64,000 nt of DNA from Cricetomys ansorgei (taxonomy: Eukaryota > Chordata > Mammalia > Rodentia > Nesomyidae). The stretch spans positions 18,722,501-18,786,500 of the forward strand of contig JAMJFZ010003163.1 of assembly GCA_026225945.1 (NCBI GenBank), written 5' to 3'. The notes beneath the pieces were generated by a model that did no database searches, was not told the origin of the DNA, and was given only the letters and a program-made list of their open reading frames with translations. Made by a program: the position numbers and the translations under genes. Shown here one piece after another: positions 23,107 through 34,737 of this stretch; the first letter of the stretch is position 1; the number at the start of each line of letters is the position of its first letter.

Positions 23107-24984
23107 CCAGCCACACCCCTAACTCACCGCTGAGCTCACATCACCCATTCTGGATCATTACTGTTGCTCTAGATTCAAAGACACAAGTTCTTCCCCTCTG
23201 AGCTGTTGCCGCCTGCCAACATCTATCCCTGTTTCCTACACCAGCAGCACCCTTACTTCCTCTGGGACAGCTTGACTTGATCTGGGCCAACATCCAATCA
23301 TTCACCACAAGCAAGAGATGCAGGAAGACTGAGTCCAGGAGCCTTCACCACAGTCCTTGGATTTTGGCCGATTGCCCTACTTAATAGAAGCAAGATAGAG
23401 CTTGGTTTTCTGATACCAGCCATCAAGTAATCTCCACTTAACAATTTGCAGCCATGACTCAGGCCTCCCTTCCCTGTCTTCTGGCAACATGGGACCAAGG
23501 AGGACACTGTGTCCTTTGTGCATCCTCTACTAACCTTTCTGCTCTGTTCTTCCTTCCACACCGCTCATGCTGGTCTTGAACTGTACTTCACCTATACCAC
23601 AGGGGCAAATGGCTAACCAGCTCCAAGGTCAGTCTTAGAATCCCCTGGGTGATAAGGGGCTAGGTGGTATGAAATGAATTCACAGGCTTGGAATCAGTCC
23701 CAGCACACAGCCCGTGCTTGAAAGACGTCCTTCTGGGAATAAACACATGGCAGACACCATGCTTCTGAGGACTACATTTCTCCTTCAGTCTACAGATTTG
23801 CTGGCTTCTTGGGGTATTCAAGACCATAAATTAATGAGTGTAGGAAGAAGTCACCAGTAGTATTCAGCATGTCTTGATCTATTTGAGCTGTTATGATGAA
23901 CATACTTGAAATTGAGTAGATTACCAACAGTAAGCATCTCTCTCTCACACTGGAGAATAGGAAATCTGTGATCAAGTCCTTGGCAGACATGACACTGGTA
24001 ATGGCTACCTTTCACAGATGGCACTATTTGTTGTGAAAGGCAGGGGCTTGTGGAAGGGACTGAGAGACTTGGCTTCGAGTCCTTCCTAACGGTCCCATCT
24101 CTCACACCATCACGCTGGTGGACAATCCACCACCTTAGAAACATTCAGACCACAGCAAGTTCTCATAGTGACTCACACAGTAACTGCCTCTCTCTGTGCC
24201 TTGTTTGCCCCCACACCAGATGGGGCCGGCTGGAGGCCTCCCATTCTTACCTACAATGCTTCTCAAAGCTCATTCAGTGTCACACAGTTAATCACTGAGA
24301 CCTGCTGCTCCAAGAACATAACTTTCAGACTTTTGATCCCAGCAAGATTAGAATCTAGCACCAGCATCCTCAGGAGAAAAGCAACGCAGTTTACATGGGG
24401 GCTCTGGCCATCATTCACCCACCCACAGGTGAGAAAACAAGCAGGATAGGTAGTGTGGACTAAGGAATGAGACCTTCTAACATAAGCTGTGACTCTACAA
24501 AAGCCCCATGTGACTTGCTTGCAAGGTAGATAGATTTCAGGTCATCTTTTATATCATGGGCCCAAAGCCACTCAATTCTAAGGACCAGACTACCCTCTGG
24601 TAGGCTGGACATCCTGCCTCAGGGGCCTGGATGCTGCCAGATACCACAGGGCCTTGCACACCCCATCCCAGAGCTCTGCTCCTAAAGACCTAAGAAGCAG
24701 ATCAAGGAAGCCAGACTATGGCCTCCAGGAGACACCTAAGGTAGGGAACATGTGTTATAATTTAAGGTCAAGTCACTCCCTGCCCCCCACCCCCAAAACA
24801 GCAAAGGTCAGATCAGAATAGCAAAAGATCTGAAGACTCAGAGGCTGTGAGCCTGATACCAGGCATAAGCAAACACCCACGGTATTGACCAAAGGCTCAC
24901 AGTCTCCTGGCCACCTAGATGCTGCCATGAGGATGATCAGATATCTCAGGCTCTGGTCAAGTCATCACCTCTGCTGGACCATCA

Positions 24985-25024
24985 GATTGGGCCAATATTG
25001 CCTCATTACCAGTTTGGCCCAATC
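24985..25024. other. 11-bp inverted repeat with CCAAT motifs
   Basis: GATTGGGCCAA at 24985-24995 and its exact reverse complement TTGGCCCAATC at 25014-25024 are separated by 18 bp. CCAAT boxes lie at 24992-24996 and 25019-25023, plus one in reverse at 24986-24990. Confidence 0.6.
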
Positions 25025-25654
25025 AGGGTTCTGGTTGTTATTGACAGAATAGTTCTATAGCCCCAAATGGGTTGATGTTGAGGCTGAAAAAGATTTTGCC
25101 CTCCAAAACATCCAAATTAGCTGTGGAGATGATGCAAAACACAAAGTAAGAGAACTTGATGGATACCCCACAACCTGGTGCAGAGCCAGGCTTTCACTCT
25201 TTGACATTTGGTCGCCTTGGAAGTCTCACCTCCAGAAAGGATGTCAATGTCGCCTGGCCTCCACCTCCTCGACTCCTATCCCAAGGTCCATATGGAGCTG
25301 CTGTCTTCCTACACTAAGCCATGTAAACGCACACGTCTGTCTCCCATGGTACAGCCACATGTATCTATCTTGTCCTGCAACAGTGATGATAAGGAGAGCT
25401 TCCTGGTCCTGGCTATCCCACTGGGGATCAATCTTAGGAGGCCTATCCTGGCCATTGAAAAGAAACCACAGGTTCTACTGACACTGGTGAGTTGGGAGGG
25501 TAGTCGCCTGGGCGTACTGAGGACACGTCTACTGATGTTCATACGGAAAAAGACTTGGAGGCCCTGGAGAACAAGGTGTGAAACCAGCCTTACTTCCTAG
25601 TTCCCTGAGCCAGTGAGTCTGTAATCTGCTTGCCATTTGGGTCAAGTCCCCAAA

Positions 25655-25740
25655 GCACATTAACTGGGGACCTACTATGTGCCGGGCAACCAAACAGATC
25701 ATTGTAATAACTTCACCTTCCAGCTAGGTTATACATTCCT
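25655..25740 (+). repeat. MIR fragment
   Basis: GGGGACCTACTATGTGCCGG followed by ATCATTGTAATAACTTCACC resembles the MIR 5' half. Confidence 0.55.
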
Positions 25741-26779
25741 TCCAGATAGGAACAGATGAGCACATAAATACACATAAATACACCCACATGTATGCACAAT
25801 ATGTGTAGCATCTCTACTTGCCTTATGAAAACTTGCAAACTGCAACAGACAATAGAAGTCTATACTCAGACCTCATTAGGTCACATGTGCAACTAGCCTG
25901 GTGCCAAGTTGGCTCTGGACCTTTGTGGTCTGGCCTGGTGCATATCCTGGGTCCAACAAGAAGCCAACCAAAGTTCTGGGGCATGGTGAGAGGAAGAAAG
26001 ACTCTACCAATCAGAAGGAACCTGGTGCACCTCACTCAGCCATCTCAGCCTCTGCTCATCTAGGCCAGGCCCAGAGGGTGTTTTCAGAAGGCCCACACCA
26101 TGTCAACCATTGCACCTGACTCCAATGTGACCCACCCTGGGCCACCAAAGCAAGTTCAGTGATGCAAAAGCTCAATAAGGTGGCCATGATGGTTGGGAAG
26201 GAATGAAGTAAAAGCCTCTCTTCACTTGGGAGAGGCTCAAGATCCACGAGACCAGCACAAGGATACAGGTTTTCCCACGGCCCAGTGGAACCCTGCCTTC
26301 TATAGTGCTAGATGTGTTAGGCATACTATCAACAACCAGACAGTAGCGCTTGCTCTGTGCAGCTGGGTCAAGGGGCGGATGCTCTGTAGATCTTCTATCA
26401 CAATCTCCATCCCTGGTGCCCCAGAAGGGCCCCACACACAGCACATGCTAAATATCACCTAAGAGACGAAGAGGGGCCATTTTGTTTATTTCAAAACTTC
26501 CCTTCCAGGACACCATATTTGAAAACTTACCATGCCCAGGCCCAGTGCATACAGCATGTGTGGTGGTTACCCAGAACCCAAAGCACCTTATCCAAGGTGT
26601 TGCCAAGTTCATCTTGCCATTGACGCCTCTTTTACCTTTCAAGAAGCTATACCTTCCTTATGGCAAGATTAGCAAGCATTTACAGAATACCTACTGTGTG
26701 TCCTGGCCACAGGCAAAGGTGACCTTAAGAACAGAAAGAGAACAAAATCCAAGCCTGAACAACAAGGAACATTGGGAGT

Positions 26780-27540
26780 AAGGTGGGTTAGTAAGCTTTC
26801 TGATCTTTGCCAATCTGGTAGGTTAAAAATGATATTTCCCTGTGGCTTAAATGTATAGCTTTCTTATTATAAATGGAGCTCTGAATCTTTTTAAATGTTT
26901 AAGATCCCACTAGTATTTCTTTTTCTGGTTCCATTTCTATCCTTTGCACATGGGAGATATTCAAAATATCTAACCACCAGTGTGGCGCTAACCAATCAGG
27001 GCAGGCACTGGCCTTGGGCAGTGCTGTCAGCTCTGGGGTTGGGCTGTGTCTCAGCCCAGGCTCCACCTGTTTTTCTGCTGATTTATTGACTATTTGCTTA
27101 ATGTTTATAGAACTCTTTACACACTGAGGAAAGTATCCTTTGCCTATGATATGTCTCTCCTTTGATTTATTATGGTGGATGCAACGCAGAATTTTTGTTT
27201 CATTTTTATTCAGTTTGATGTTTCTATCTGCTGTTTTATGGCTCTAGGTCTGAGGTTATAGTTAGAGAGGCCTTACTCACCCTAATCCTATTAAAGTGAT
27301 TTTTAAAAAATTTCCCTATGTTTTCTTTTAGTACTTTTAGGTGTTTTCTTTCTGTTTAGTATTCTGATCCCTATGGGATTTACTTTGGCCCGAGGAGTAA
27401 GAGAGGTCCAATTCCCTCCCCACTCCCCCCAGGACAGCTACCCTGCTAATTCTAATCCTAGTTCTTGAGCAATCCATGTGTCCCTGTGCCCTAAGCTTCC
27501 AGCTGTGTTTGGACACATTCTGGGCTTGTCTCCACCCTCC
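26780..27540 (-). pseudogene. Ancient L1 (L1M-type) relic, ORF2 end/3' region
   Basis: The plus strand reads as the reverse complement of an old L1. CTGATCTTTGCCAATCTGGT, TATCCTTTGCACATGGG, TCTTTACACACTGAGGAAAG, GTTTTCTTTTAGTACTTTTA and GGGATTTACTTTGGC occur in the right order. The reading frame is destroyed and a foreign stretch of about 100 bp sits near 26980-27080. It lies in the same orientation as Zfp423. Confidence 0.7.
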
Positions 27541-28742
27541 TGCTCTGCCCCCGGACACTTAGAATCCACTGGCTCCAGCCCGAGGTGCTCTGGGTTCCCT
27601 CCCCTACCACACTCCTATCTCTGAACATGTGTGCCTTCCCACCCTGACCTCAAGAACCTCAATCTGTCCAGGGCTGAACAAACCCTACTCCACTCTTGCC
27701 AGCTAACATCAGGTTAGTACAGGAGAAACTGACCCTTCCCAACCTGAGACCTGCCTCTTGATTTCGTTGTCTTTTGTACCCTTCAGTCATCAGCCACATC
27801 TGTCTGCCCCATCCTACACATGTATGTCGTTTCACTGGGTTTCTGTGTGTCTCTGGCTTCTATATATTTGGTGGCTAATACCACTTCTTGCTCTGTTTTT
27901 TAACCAGATACTCTCTGCACATAGGAAAGCTCCCAATGTGTAAGACTGTGCTCAAGCACCCCAGGCCTTCCGAACTGCTTGGTGTCAGTTCATCACAGTT
28001 AGAAGACAGACACACCCTGCACCTGTGCCTTTGGCAGCACACTGCCCAGCGGCTGGCTCCAGCCCTTCTCTGCATTGCCCAAATGGAGCCAGTATGTGGG
28101 GTGCCCCAAGCCAATAAGGCAAGGAGAGACCCCAATGTTGTTAGAGCAAAAAAGAAGCCTAAGCTGGCAACAAGACAGGCCCAGGCCAGTGGCATACAGG
28201 AACAAGGCCCACGGAGTTGCCAGCTTTTATGCAGCCCCAAACCTGTAATTGGAACTCACAGGTCAATCTGGCTACAAACAAACAAACCAGGGTCTAATTA
28301 ACTTTCCCCTTGGCTTCTGTTACAGCCACACCTCACATCCACAGAAAAGGGCGGCTGGCCTTTCAGAGGGCCAGGGAACAGTCGTGGGTCCTCAGGAAGA
28401 GGCAGCAACACTAACCCAAGGGAACACAGCTTTTGCTGCTATTTAAACAGATTCTCCACTTGTGTTTTGTAGTTGAGCCTTTAGAAAAGCTGTGTCTGGA
28501 GTGTGGTTGGGAACCCCAAGCAGTCTCCAGCCTGTGTTCCTGCAGCAAACAATTCAGACCTCATTTGTCACCTTTTCTTCCAATATTTATTATTCTGCGT
28601 GAGCTCCTTCAACTCTGAGCCTCGGTTACCGAATGTGTAAATTGGGGAGGAATGGGGGTGGGGGAACTACTGCTTCTCAATAGGATTGTTGTAAAGACTA
28701 AGTGGAAAAATTTATCCATTCATTCAACAAGCATGAATAACA

Positions 28743-28867
28743 TATACACATACATATATATATGTATGTATATATGTACATATACATACATATATGTATA
28801 TATATGCTATACATATTTTATTTTAGTGATATACATATATATGTATACACACACACATCACTAAAAT
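28743..28867. repeat. AT-rich palindromic microsatellite
   Basis: Alternating ATAC/ATAT/GTAT units contain several internal palindromes. At the 3' part, ATTTTAGTGAT (28820-28830) and its exact reverse complement ATCACTAAAAT (28857-28867) flank a self-complementary ATACATATATATGTAT core. Confidence 0.9.
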
Positions 28868-30034
28868 GTAACAGAACACAACCAACGCGGCTCTTGTCCT
28901 TGTGAGGCTTATTGAGGGGCATGGGCAATAAATGGTGAAAAACATTACAGGCTCCCTGCAGTAAATGAAAGGGGCCTGGACCAAGAGCACAATGGCTACA
29001 GAGAGAGAGCAATCAGGGAAGGCTGCAGAGTCCATGCTCCAAGCAGTCTCGCAGTAACCTGCATGCAGTAAGAGCTGCAAATGTTCAGAATGGTAGGACA
29101 GCAGTTCATACCACGGCGTGGGGAAGTGTTTGCTTATTTTTCACTCGGTATACCGGGGACCTTGTAGGCCTCGGGAGGGCCTCTCTACAGTCATCGTGTA
29201 GCCCGAACAAAGTCAGAGATGAGGGAATTGCGGCAGAAGGGAAGATCAGGCTCAGCTCTGCGCCAGTTCTGCAGGCTCTGTCTAAGGCTCGGAGAATGTC
29301 CCTACAGCCTCATATTAGACCCCATGGTCTTTCTACAGAGACCACACCTGCCCGCCCTTCCCTGTAATGAAAAGCCAGATGCACCAGCTGTCCCCTTAGC
29401 AAAAGGCCACTGCCTCTAAAAGCCATCAGTAGCTCAGCTTGGGGACCTGGACTGTTGCAGGGCAGGATTGACAGCCAGCTTTGGGCGCTATCAGAAGAAT
29501 CACTGGGAAAGTCAGTTTTAAAATGTTACAGTGGCATAGATAGAGCACCCAGCATCCTCAGGAGGGCAGCCTCATTCAATTAGGCCAAAGCACCGGTCAG
29601 CTGAAATCACAGGCTAGACTCGCAAGGTAGTGCCGGTGCCAGGAAATGATAAAAAAATTCCATCCGAATCGAGACTAAAGGTCCACAGTGATCAGCTTCA
29701 ATGGCACATAAACATTGGAAGCAGCCCCTGGCCAAATGGAACCTGTTTCTGCAGAGCCCCAGGCAGTGCCCAGAGACACTTTCTGAAGTCACCGGAGTCC
29801 CTCAGCTCCCTGCTACAACCATTCCTAGCAATCTCATGGCATCTCCTAACAGGGTGCCCATTAGGAGTCACGCCTCTTAGGCACAGTAAGCCAACACACC
29901 TAGCAAGTCAACACTGTAGATACTCGTCCTGTTTACAGGACTGTAGACACTGTCCCAGCCACCTGAGCTTCCTGCTTCCTCTCCTTGAACCCCACTACTA
30001 GGAAGCAAGAGCCACACCCCGCCACAACCCAAAC

Positions 30035-30041
30035 ACTCTCC

Positions 30042-30134
<93 letters not shown>
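30035..30134. repeat. Compound (CT)n-(CA)n microsatellite
   Basis: About 60 bp of CT-rich repeat is followed by about 40 bp of pure CA. It is the longest compound tract in the window. Confidence 0.97.
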
Positions 30135-30135
<1 letters not shown>

Positions 30136-30699
30136 GGAAAAGTAGAGACTGCACAGCAATGTGAGAATCTACCCCAAAAAAGTTAAGGGTTAAACACTCG
30201 ATACTTTTTGCATCCTGGTGTATGTTCATAACTCCGAGCATGAAAACAGCTGCTACCCTGCTAGAGAGAAGCAGAGATGGAGTGGAGAACAAACGGGGAA
30301 CACTAGAGTTGTCCTTGTTTCTTTTCACAGCCTAAAAATGCACACACACCCTCCGCGTGTTGTGGGGGAGGAGGGACAGAACTTTCTTTTAGGTCCAGGC
30401 TTCAACAACAGATGTGCCAAACATGGCCACCCCTGCCAAGGAGCAGTAACACTCTCTAAGGCACTTACCAGAAACGAGGGTTCCTCGGGAGAGGCTTAGG
30501 TGCCAGGTGGGGTCATCCTTAAGGATACCATTGCCACCTTTGAATGGAAAGCTCCCCTTCCGTGTGGCCCCTCCCACCATGGTCCAACCCCTGCCATTCC
30601 TCCTTCAGGTGCTGATGAAGCCAAGCACCGCCCCCTCCATCACTACTCCCAAAAGCTTCAGACAGAAGAGCCCTGAGGTCCTTTTAGGAATCAGATGTG

Positions 30700-31175
30700 C
30701 CTGAAGGCTCCTGTGTTGGGGTCTGGACTGCCAACCAATGGGGTCTGGGGAAGTGATAATGAGGCCTCTGCCTAATCGATGGATTCATCATATAACGGCA
30801 TTACTGAGGGAGAGAGCCTAACGGGGAAGTGAACCGCTGGGGAGAATGCCTTGAAAGGTTATACCCATGCCCTATGTGTTTATTTTCTCTTTCCCTCTTC
30901 CTTTCTCTCCCTTCTTCCCATCTCCCCCCGCCCCGCCGCCCCGCACCTTCTTTCTGGCTACCTCGAGATGAACAGATTTCCCTGCCACACCCTTCCCCAT
31001 GACCATCTGATGCCTCCCATCATCTGCCCTACCCTTCCCCCACGGTCCATAAACAATATAGCCAGGTAACCAAGGACTGAAGTCTCTGAAACAGGGAACC
31101 AAAATAAATCCTCCCTCATTTAAGTTGTGTTTCTCTGGTATTTGGTCACAGCAAAGAAAAACTGGCTCATGCAGG
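30700..31175 (+). mobile_element. MT-type MaLR (ERVL-class) solo LTR, diverged
   Basis: The order of MT LTR landmarks is kept: GTTGGGGTCTGGACTGCCAA, AGATGAACAGATTTCCCTGC, AAGGACTGAAGTCTCTGAAA, CCAAAATAAATCCTCCCTCA, TTTAAGTTGTGTTTCTCTGG and TATTTGGTCACAGCAAAG. The CCAAAATAAA phrase is the LTR polyadenylation region. No internal coding sequence adjoins it, so it is a solo LTR. Confidence 0.8.
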
Positions 31176-31227
31176 TCCCACTGCCAAAGAAGTTTTAAAT
31201 AAACTACACTCAAGACTACCCTGCCCT

Positions 31228-31530
31228 CAGGCTGGGAGATGGTTCAGCAGCCAAAGTGCTTGCCAAGAAAACATGAGACTCAGTTTAATCCCCAGCACTC
31301 ATGTGAAACGCTGGGTATGGGCCACACGCTTGTAATCCCAAAGCTGAGAAGGCAGAGACAGGTGGATCTGTGGGCTCCTTGCCCAGCCAGCCATCCTAGC
31401 CTAAGCAACATGGCCCAGGTGCCAGCGAAAGACCCTGTCATTGAGACAGTTTAGAAAGAACAATCCAGGTTTAGCACTTGCCTTCACATACACACATGTC
31501 TATATGTATGCACACACGTGTGCACCTGTA
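31228..31530 (+). repeat. RSINE1 element
   Basis: GGCTGGGAGATGGTTCAGCA head, TTTAATCCCCAGCACTCATG, TTGTAATCCCAAAGCTGAGA, TGCCCAGCCAGCCATCCTAG, AAGACCCTGTCATTGAG and a CA-rich tail give the RSINE1 layout. Confidence 0.8.
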
Positions 31531-32670
31531 CACAAATAATTAAAAACAAAAAACATTTCCCATGAAAGCACCTACCACTTCCTCCACTCACCATGCCAGC
31601 TTCAAGGATGGCTCCCCTTCCTCCACATTCCAGCAGGGCCAGAACAAGGGACAAGACCTCCATTCTCAGAGGGGTAGACATCAGGAAAGACAGGTAGGTG
31701 GTGTTGGTGTTGCCCTGGGGCCCCCACATTCTCAAGAGCAGGGAGAGCTTTGCGCCCTCACAGCTTCTGATACTGTAAAATATGTATGTGGTTCCCAGCT
31801 TCCAGAAAGGAGAAGGGCTAGAGGGTATACAGATGGTCAACAGCCAATAATCTAAGCAGCCTTATGATACAATGAGCCTCCATGAAACCCCAGAAGGCCA
31901 GGTCTCAGGAACTTTGGTGAAGATGCATACAGGTGGCTAGAAAGGGTGGTATGCAGGGAGCAGGAAGCTCCCCGGCCCTCCTTACACCTTCCCATCCCTG
32001 TGTCCACATCCTCCATAACAGCTTTTACAGTAAGCTGGTGTCTACAGGAGAAGTGTTTCCTTGAGTTCTTTAGTCACCTGGGCAAATCGTTCAAATCCAA
32101 CGTAGGGGTGTGGGACCCCAATTCAGTTTCTTGGTTAGAAACATAGGGCACAGCCTAAGCTTGTGACTCCTGCTGAAAGTGGAAGAACAGTCCAGAGCCG
32201 AGCCCTCACTCCAGAGCATCCAAGGCTGTCTCCCAACAGGCACTGCCACAGCTGGATTAGATCACAGGACACACACGAGAGTCCACTGCTCAGTGGGTTG
32301 GCTGCTGGTGGGGAGAAATCCCTACACTTGGGTCACATGTGTGTTCTGTGCTGAGCGTCAAGTGGGAAAATCAAGTAGACAGTGAGTTTTGTCTTTTGTT
32401 TTGTTTTTCCTTTTTCAAACAAGACCAAGCATAAGACTGCCTTATTGACAGGAACCTCAGCAGAGCCCCACAGCTGCCAAGCTCACCTAGCAAGGGCCTC
32501 TCTAGAATATCTTTCCCACAGAGTGGACACACCGGTATCGACTTCTTTCTGTACAGCATCCAACACAGAGAAGAGCTGATGACACCTATCAACTAATCAA
32601 TCGTCAGCCCCGCCAAGGAAACTGAGCTACTGCATTTCATTCATTTATTCATTCATTCATTCACTCGTTT

Positions 32671-32815
32671 AGTTTTTTGAGATAGGGTTTCTCTGTGTAG
32701 ATCTAACTGTCCTGGAACTAGTTCAATGGACCAGGCTGGCCTCACACTCAGAGGTTCACCTATCTCTGCCTCCCAAGTGTTGGGATTAAAGGCGACACCA
32801 CTATGCCCAGCTAAC
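32671..32815 (-). repeat. B1 SINE
   Basis: Reverse complement B1: TTTTTTGAGATAGGGTTTCT, CTGTCCTGGAACTAG, CCAGGCTGGCCTCACACTCA, CTGCCTCCCAAGTGTTGGGA, TTAAAGGCG. It is nearly complete. Confidence 0.95.
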
Positions 32816-34199
32816 ACTACTGCCTGTTTACATCACTTCTAATTTTAAAAAAAGCAGAGACCAAACTCCCCATAACCTCTTTATGCTAAAGCCCAGTGCA
32901 CAGAACAGCACTGGTAAGGTAAATAGCCAGGGCTCCAGAGTACCTCAGAATGAAAGGCTACCTGCTCCACATCCAACAGCTGACAGTGCAGGGAGGGCGT
33001 GGCATGCCCCAAGATGGGGAAGGGCTTGGGTTAAGGCCCACACAATTCCAGGCAGTTCATTTCAGGGAGCCTAAGAGTCCAGGAGAGAATTCTGCCCAGG
33101 TCTCACCCGTGCCAGGAAAGCTCTGAGATTGGGTGGTAATGAATTTCTCCGGGATGCTACTAAGCAAGGTCACTACCCACGCTCTGACTCCCTTCCAATG
33201 CTCTTGGTTTTGCGGGTGTTCCTAGATATCACGTCCCAATGGAGGTCGTTAGTGGGGTCCTGTTAGGAAGTAGGCAGGGCTATTGTAGGTACCACCAACA
33301 TCAATACCAATGCTGGACACCCCACAAAGGGCTGCTGCAGAGTTCAGCCTGCTGGAGACCATGAAGAAAAGAGCCTGCCAGTGGGAGAGGTCTGCCTAGC
33401 TGAAGAAGTTAGCTACCCACTCCTCATTTCTGACACAGACCTTAGCCCCATCCCCTGCCCCTCCCTGCCGCAGCTCCAGTGTCTCATGGTTTCCAATCCA
33501 CGTAGAAGCACTAGCATTGTTAAAAGTGTGGTAGACGGGCATGAGACTCAAGTTGATGGTGAGAGCTGAAGGAAGAGAATGTGATGGATAGGGTGCCGCC
33601 CCAGGACCAGCTGAGAAGGGAGAACACTTCTCCGCAGAGGTTCAGCCATACCGAAGGGACTTTAGGAATGGGGTAAGCAAGAGTTTTGAGTTTCAAGCTG
33701 TTTCCTATCGGTAAATTTGATCCCAAATGGGTGGCAGTCCCTCTTTAGAAAACTGACCTGAGATTTAGAAGCTCTTTTCTCAAAACTCGCATCCAAGGGG
33801 TTTTAATGATAACCATAACAACGGAGTTGTGAAAAAAGCATTGCTACTATAGGCTCCCTCTGCAAAGCTCGGAGGCCAGAAATGCTTATGCCCCTGCGGT
33901 GTGGCTGCCACACCCAGTGCATACACATGCCCCCAGCTCCTTACCCACCAGTCAGAGACAGGAGCGAGCACACGCTCTGCTGAAGTCTTAATTTACTCCT
34001 CACAACACCATGCCCCTGCATCGCCTCCCAAGTGTCGAATGCCTACAGAACAGGGCTGCCATCATCTGCAGCCCTTCTCTTACTCAGGAGGAGGACACCC
34101 GGGTCCCCCACTGCACAGGATGGCCTTGGTCTTCCTCCATCTCACCCCAAGCCCTTCCTCACAGCCCACTGCTTTGCATGGCTTTCCACACTTAAGCTG

Positions 34200-34530
34200 T
34201 TTAACTTTGCACTAACAACCTCTTAATTGCTAGGTTTCCAAAAGGCTTTCCAGAAATCTGGGGTGCAGATTCACCCACTTAAAGCCCATATACTGTGGAG
34301 TATGGTTAGGTGGGAACAGGGCACCTCTACCTAATTTCTGCCTGCCAGGAAGCTGTGGCTTTTATTTTTAATTTTATTTAAAAGAGGATACAGGGTACCC
34401 AAGATACCACAATAAAATGACATTAACTGTAAAATTACATTATTAATTCTTTAATCTCACTTGAGGCTTCAAGCTGTTGCTATGTCCAATTATCCGTATA
34501 ACCACCTGTCAGAATCCCGGCGCTATTTAG
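34200..34530. promoter_or_regulatory. Exon-flanking intronic segment, possibly conserved
   Basis: This AT-rich, repeat-free stretch lies just downstream of the donor. It contains several TAAT/ATTA cores around 34425-34455 and a CCAATTATC at about 34487. Flanks of developmental transcription-factor exons are often conserved and may hold splicing or enhancer elements. Conservation is inferred from texture only. Confidence 0.35.
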
Positions 34531-34539
34531 CATTACCTC
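34529..34539 (-). other. 5' splice site (donor) of the Zfp423 exon
   Basis: On the minus strand the exon ends in TGGAG followed by GTAATG, with GT at 34536-34535. Splicing here leaves one base of the next codon (G), which matches the known C-P-G-D reading of the protein if the next exon begins with AT. Read-through would hit a TAG stop within four codons (G-N-A-K-stop). That supports this as the exon end. Confidence 0.88.
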
Positions 34540-34737
34540 CAGGACAGCGGTGGGCCCGGTGGTCCGTCAGGTCTGCCAGAGACTCGAAGTCCTGCTGACA
34601 GTGATCGCAGGTGTAAATTGACTCATCCTCCATGTCTTCATCGTCCTCATTTCTCTCCTCTTGACTTGTCACGCTGTTCCTGTCTTCCAGCGCACGGCTG
34701 GTTTTCCGATCGCACTCTGGCTCTCCTTCTAGGCCTC
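34537..34737 (-). CDS. Zfp423: Internal coding exon of ZNF423/Zfp423 (acidic linker plus zinc finger 1)
   Basis: The translated exon matches the N-terminal part of the ZNF423/Zfp423 (OAZ, Ebfaz) protein as I know it. It starts at GGLEGEPEC, passes through a Ser/Thr-rich and then strongly acidic stretch ([14 protein letters not shown]), and ends in a zinc finger running from YTCDHC to HRAHRC. This finger is C-x2-C-x12-H-x4-C, so its last ligand is Cys rather than His. The exon is 201 nt (67 codons). It begins with the last two bases of a Gly codon and ends with the first base of the next codon, so it is phase 1 at both ends; the family residue that follows is Asp. The apparent reading frame continuing past 34537 is intron. 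The full protein has about 30 C2H2-type fingers and acts in the nucleus with SMADs, EBF factors and retinoic acid receptors. The paralogue ZNF521 differs clearly in this segment. Neither the first exons nor the large finger-coding exon is in the window. Confidence 0.96.

Larger units (their letters stand above)
1..34536 (-). other. Zfp423: Intron downstream of the Zfp423 exon (partial)
   Basis: This is the intron after the donor at 34536. The next exon of the family is very long and carries most of the zinc fingers; it would show as a huge minus-strand ORF, and none exists here, so the intron exceeds 34.5 kb. Repeats and candidate conserved segments are listed separately. In these intervals I see no gene, RNA or clear element: 376-1335, 1564-2543, 3151-4030, 4604-4989, 5116-7139, 8352-9489, 10921-11619, 11890-12999, 13061-13984, 14171-15261, 16286-17660, 19019-20254, 20576-21361, 22029-23042, 23107-24984, 25741-26779, 27541-28742, 28868-30034, 31531-32670 and 32816-34199. 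Confidence 0.85.

Noticed and set aside
25208..25600. 130-codon plus-strand ORF
   Set aside because: No recognised domain, no splice or promoter context; an overlapping minus-strand frame is open as well.
34537..34737. Exon assigned to the paralogue ZNF521
   Set aside because: The segment leading into the first finger and the finger itself match ZNF423 rather than ZNF521, which differs at many residues here.
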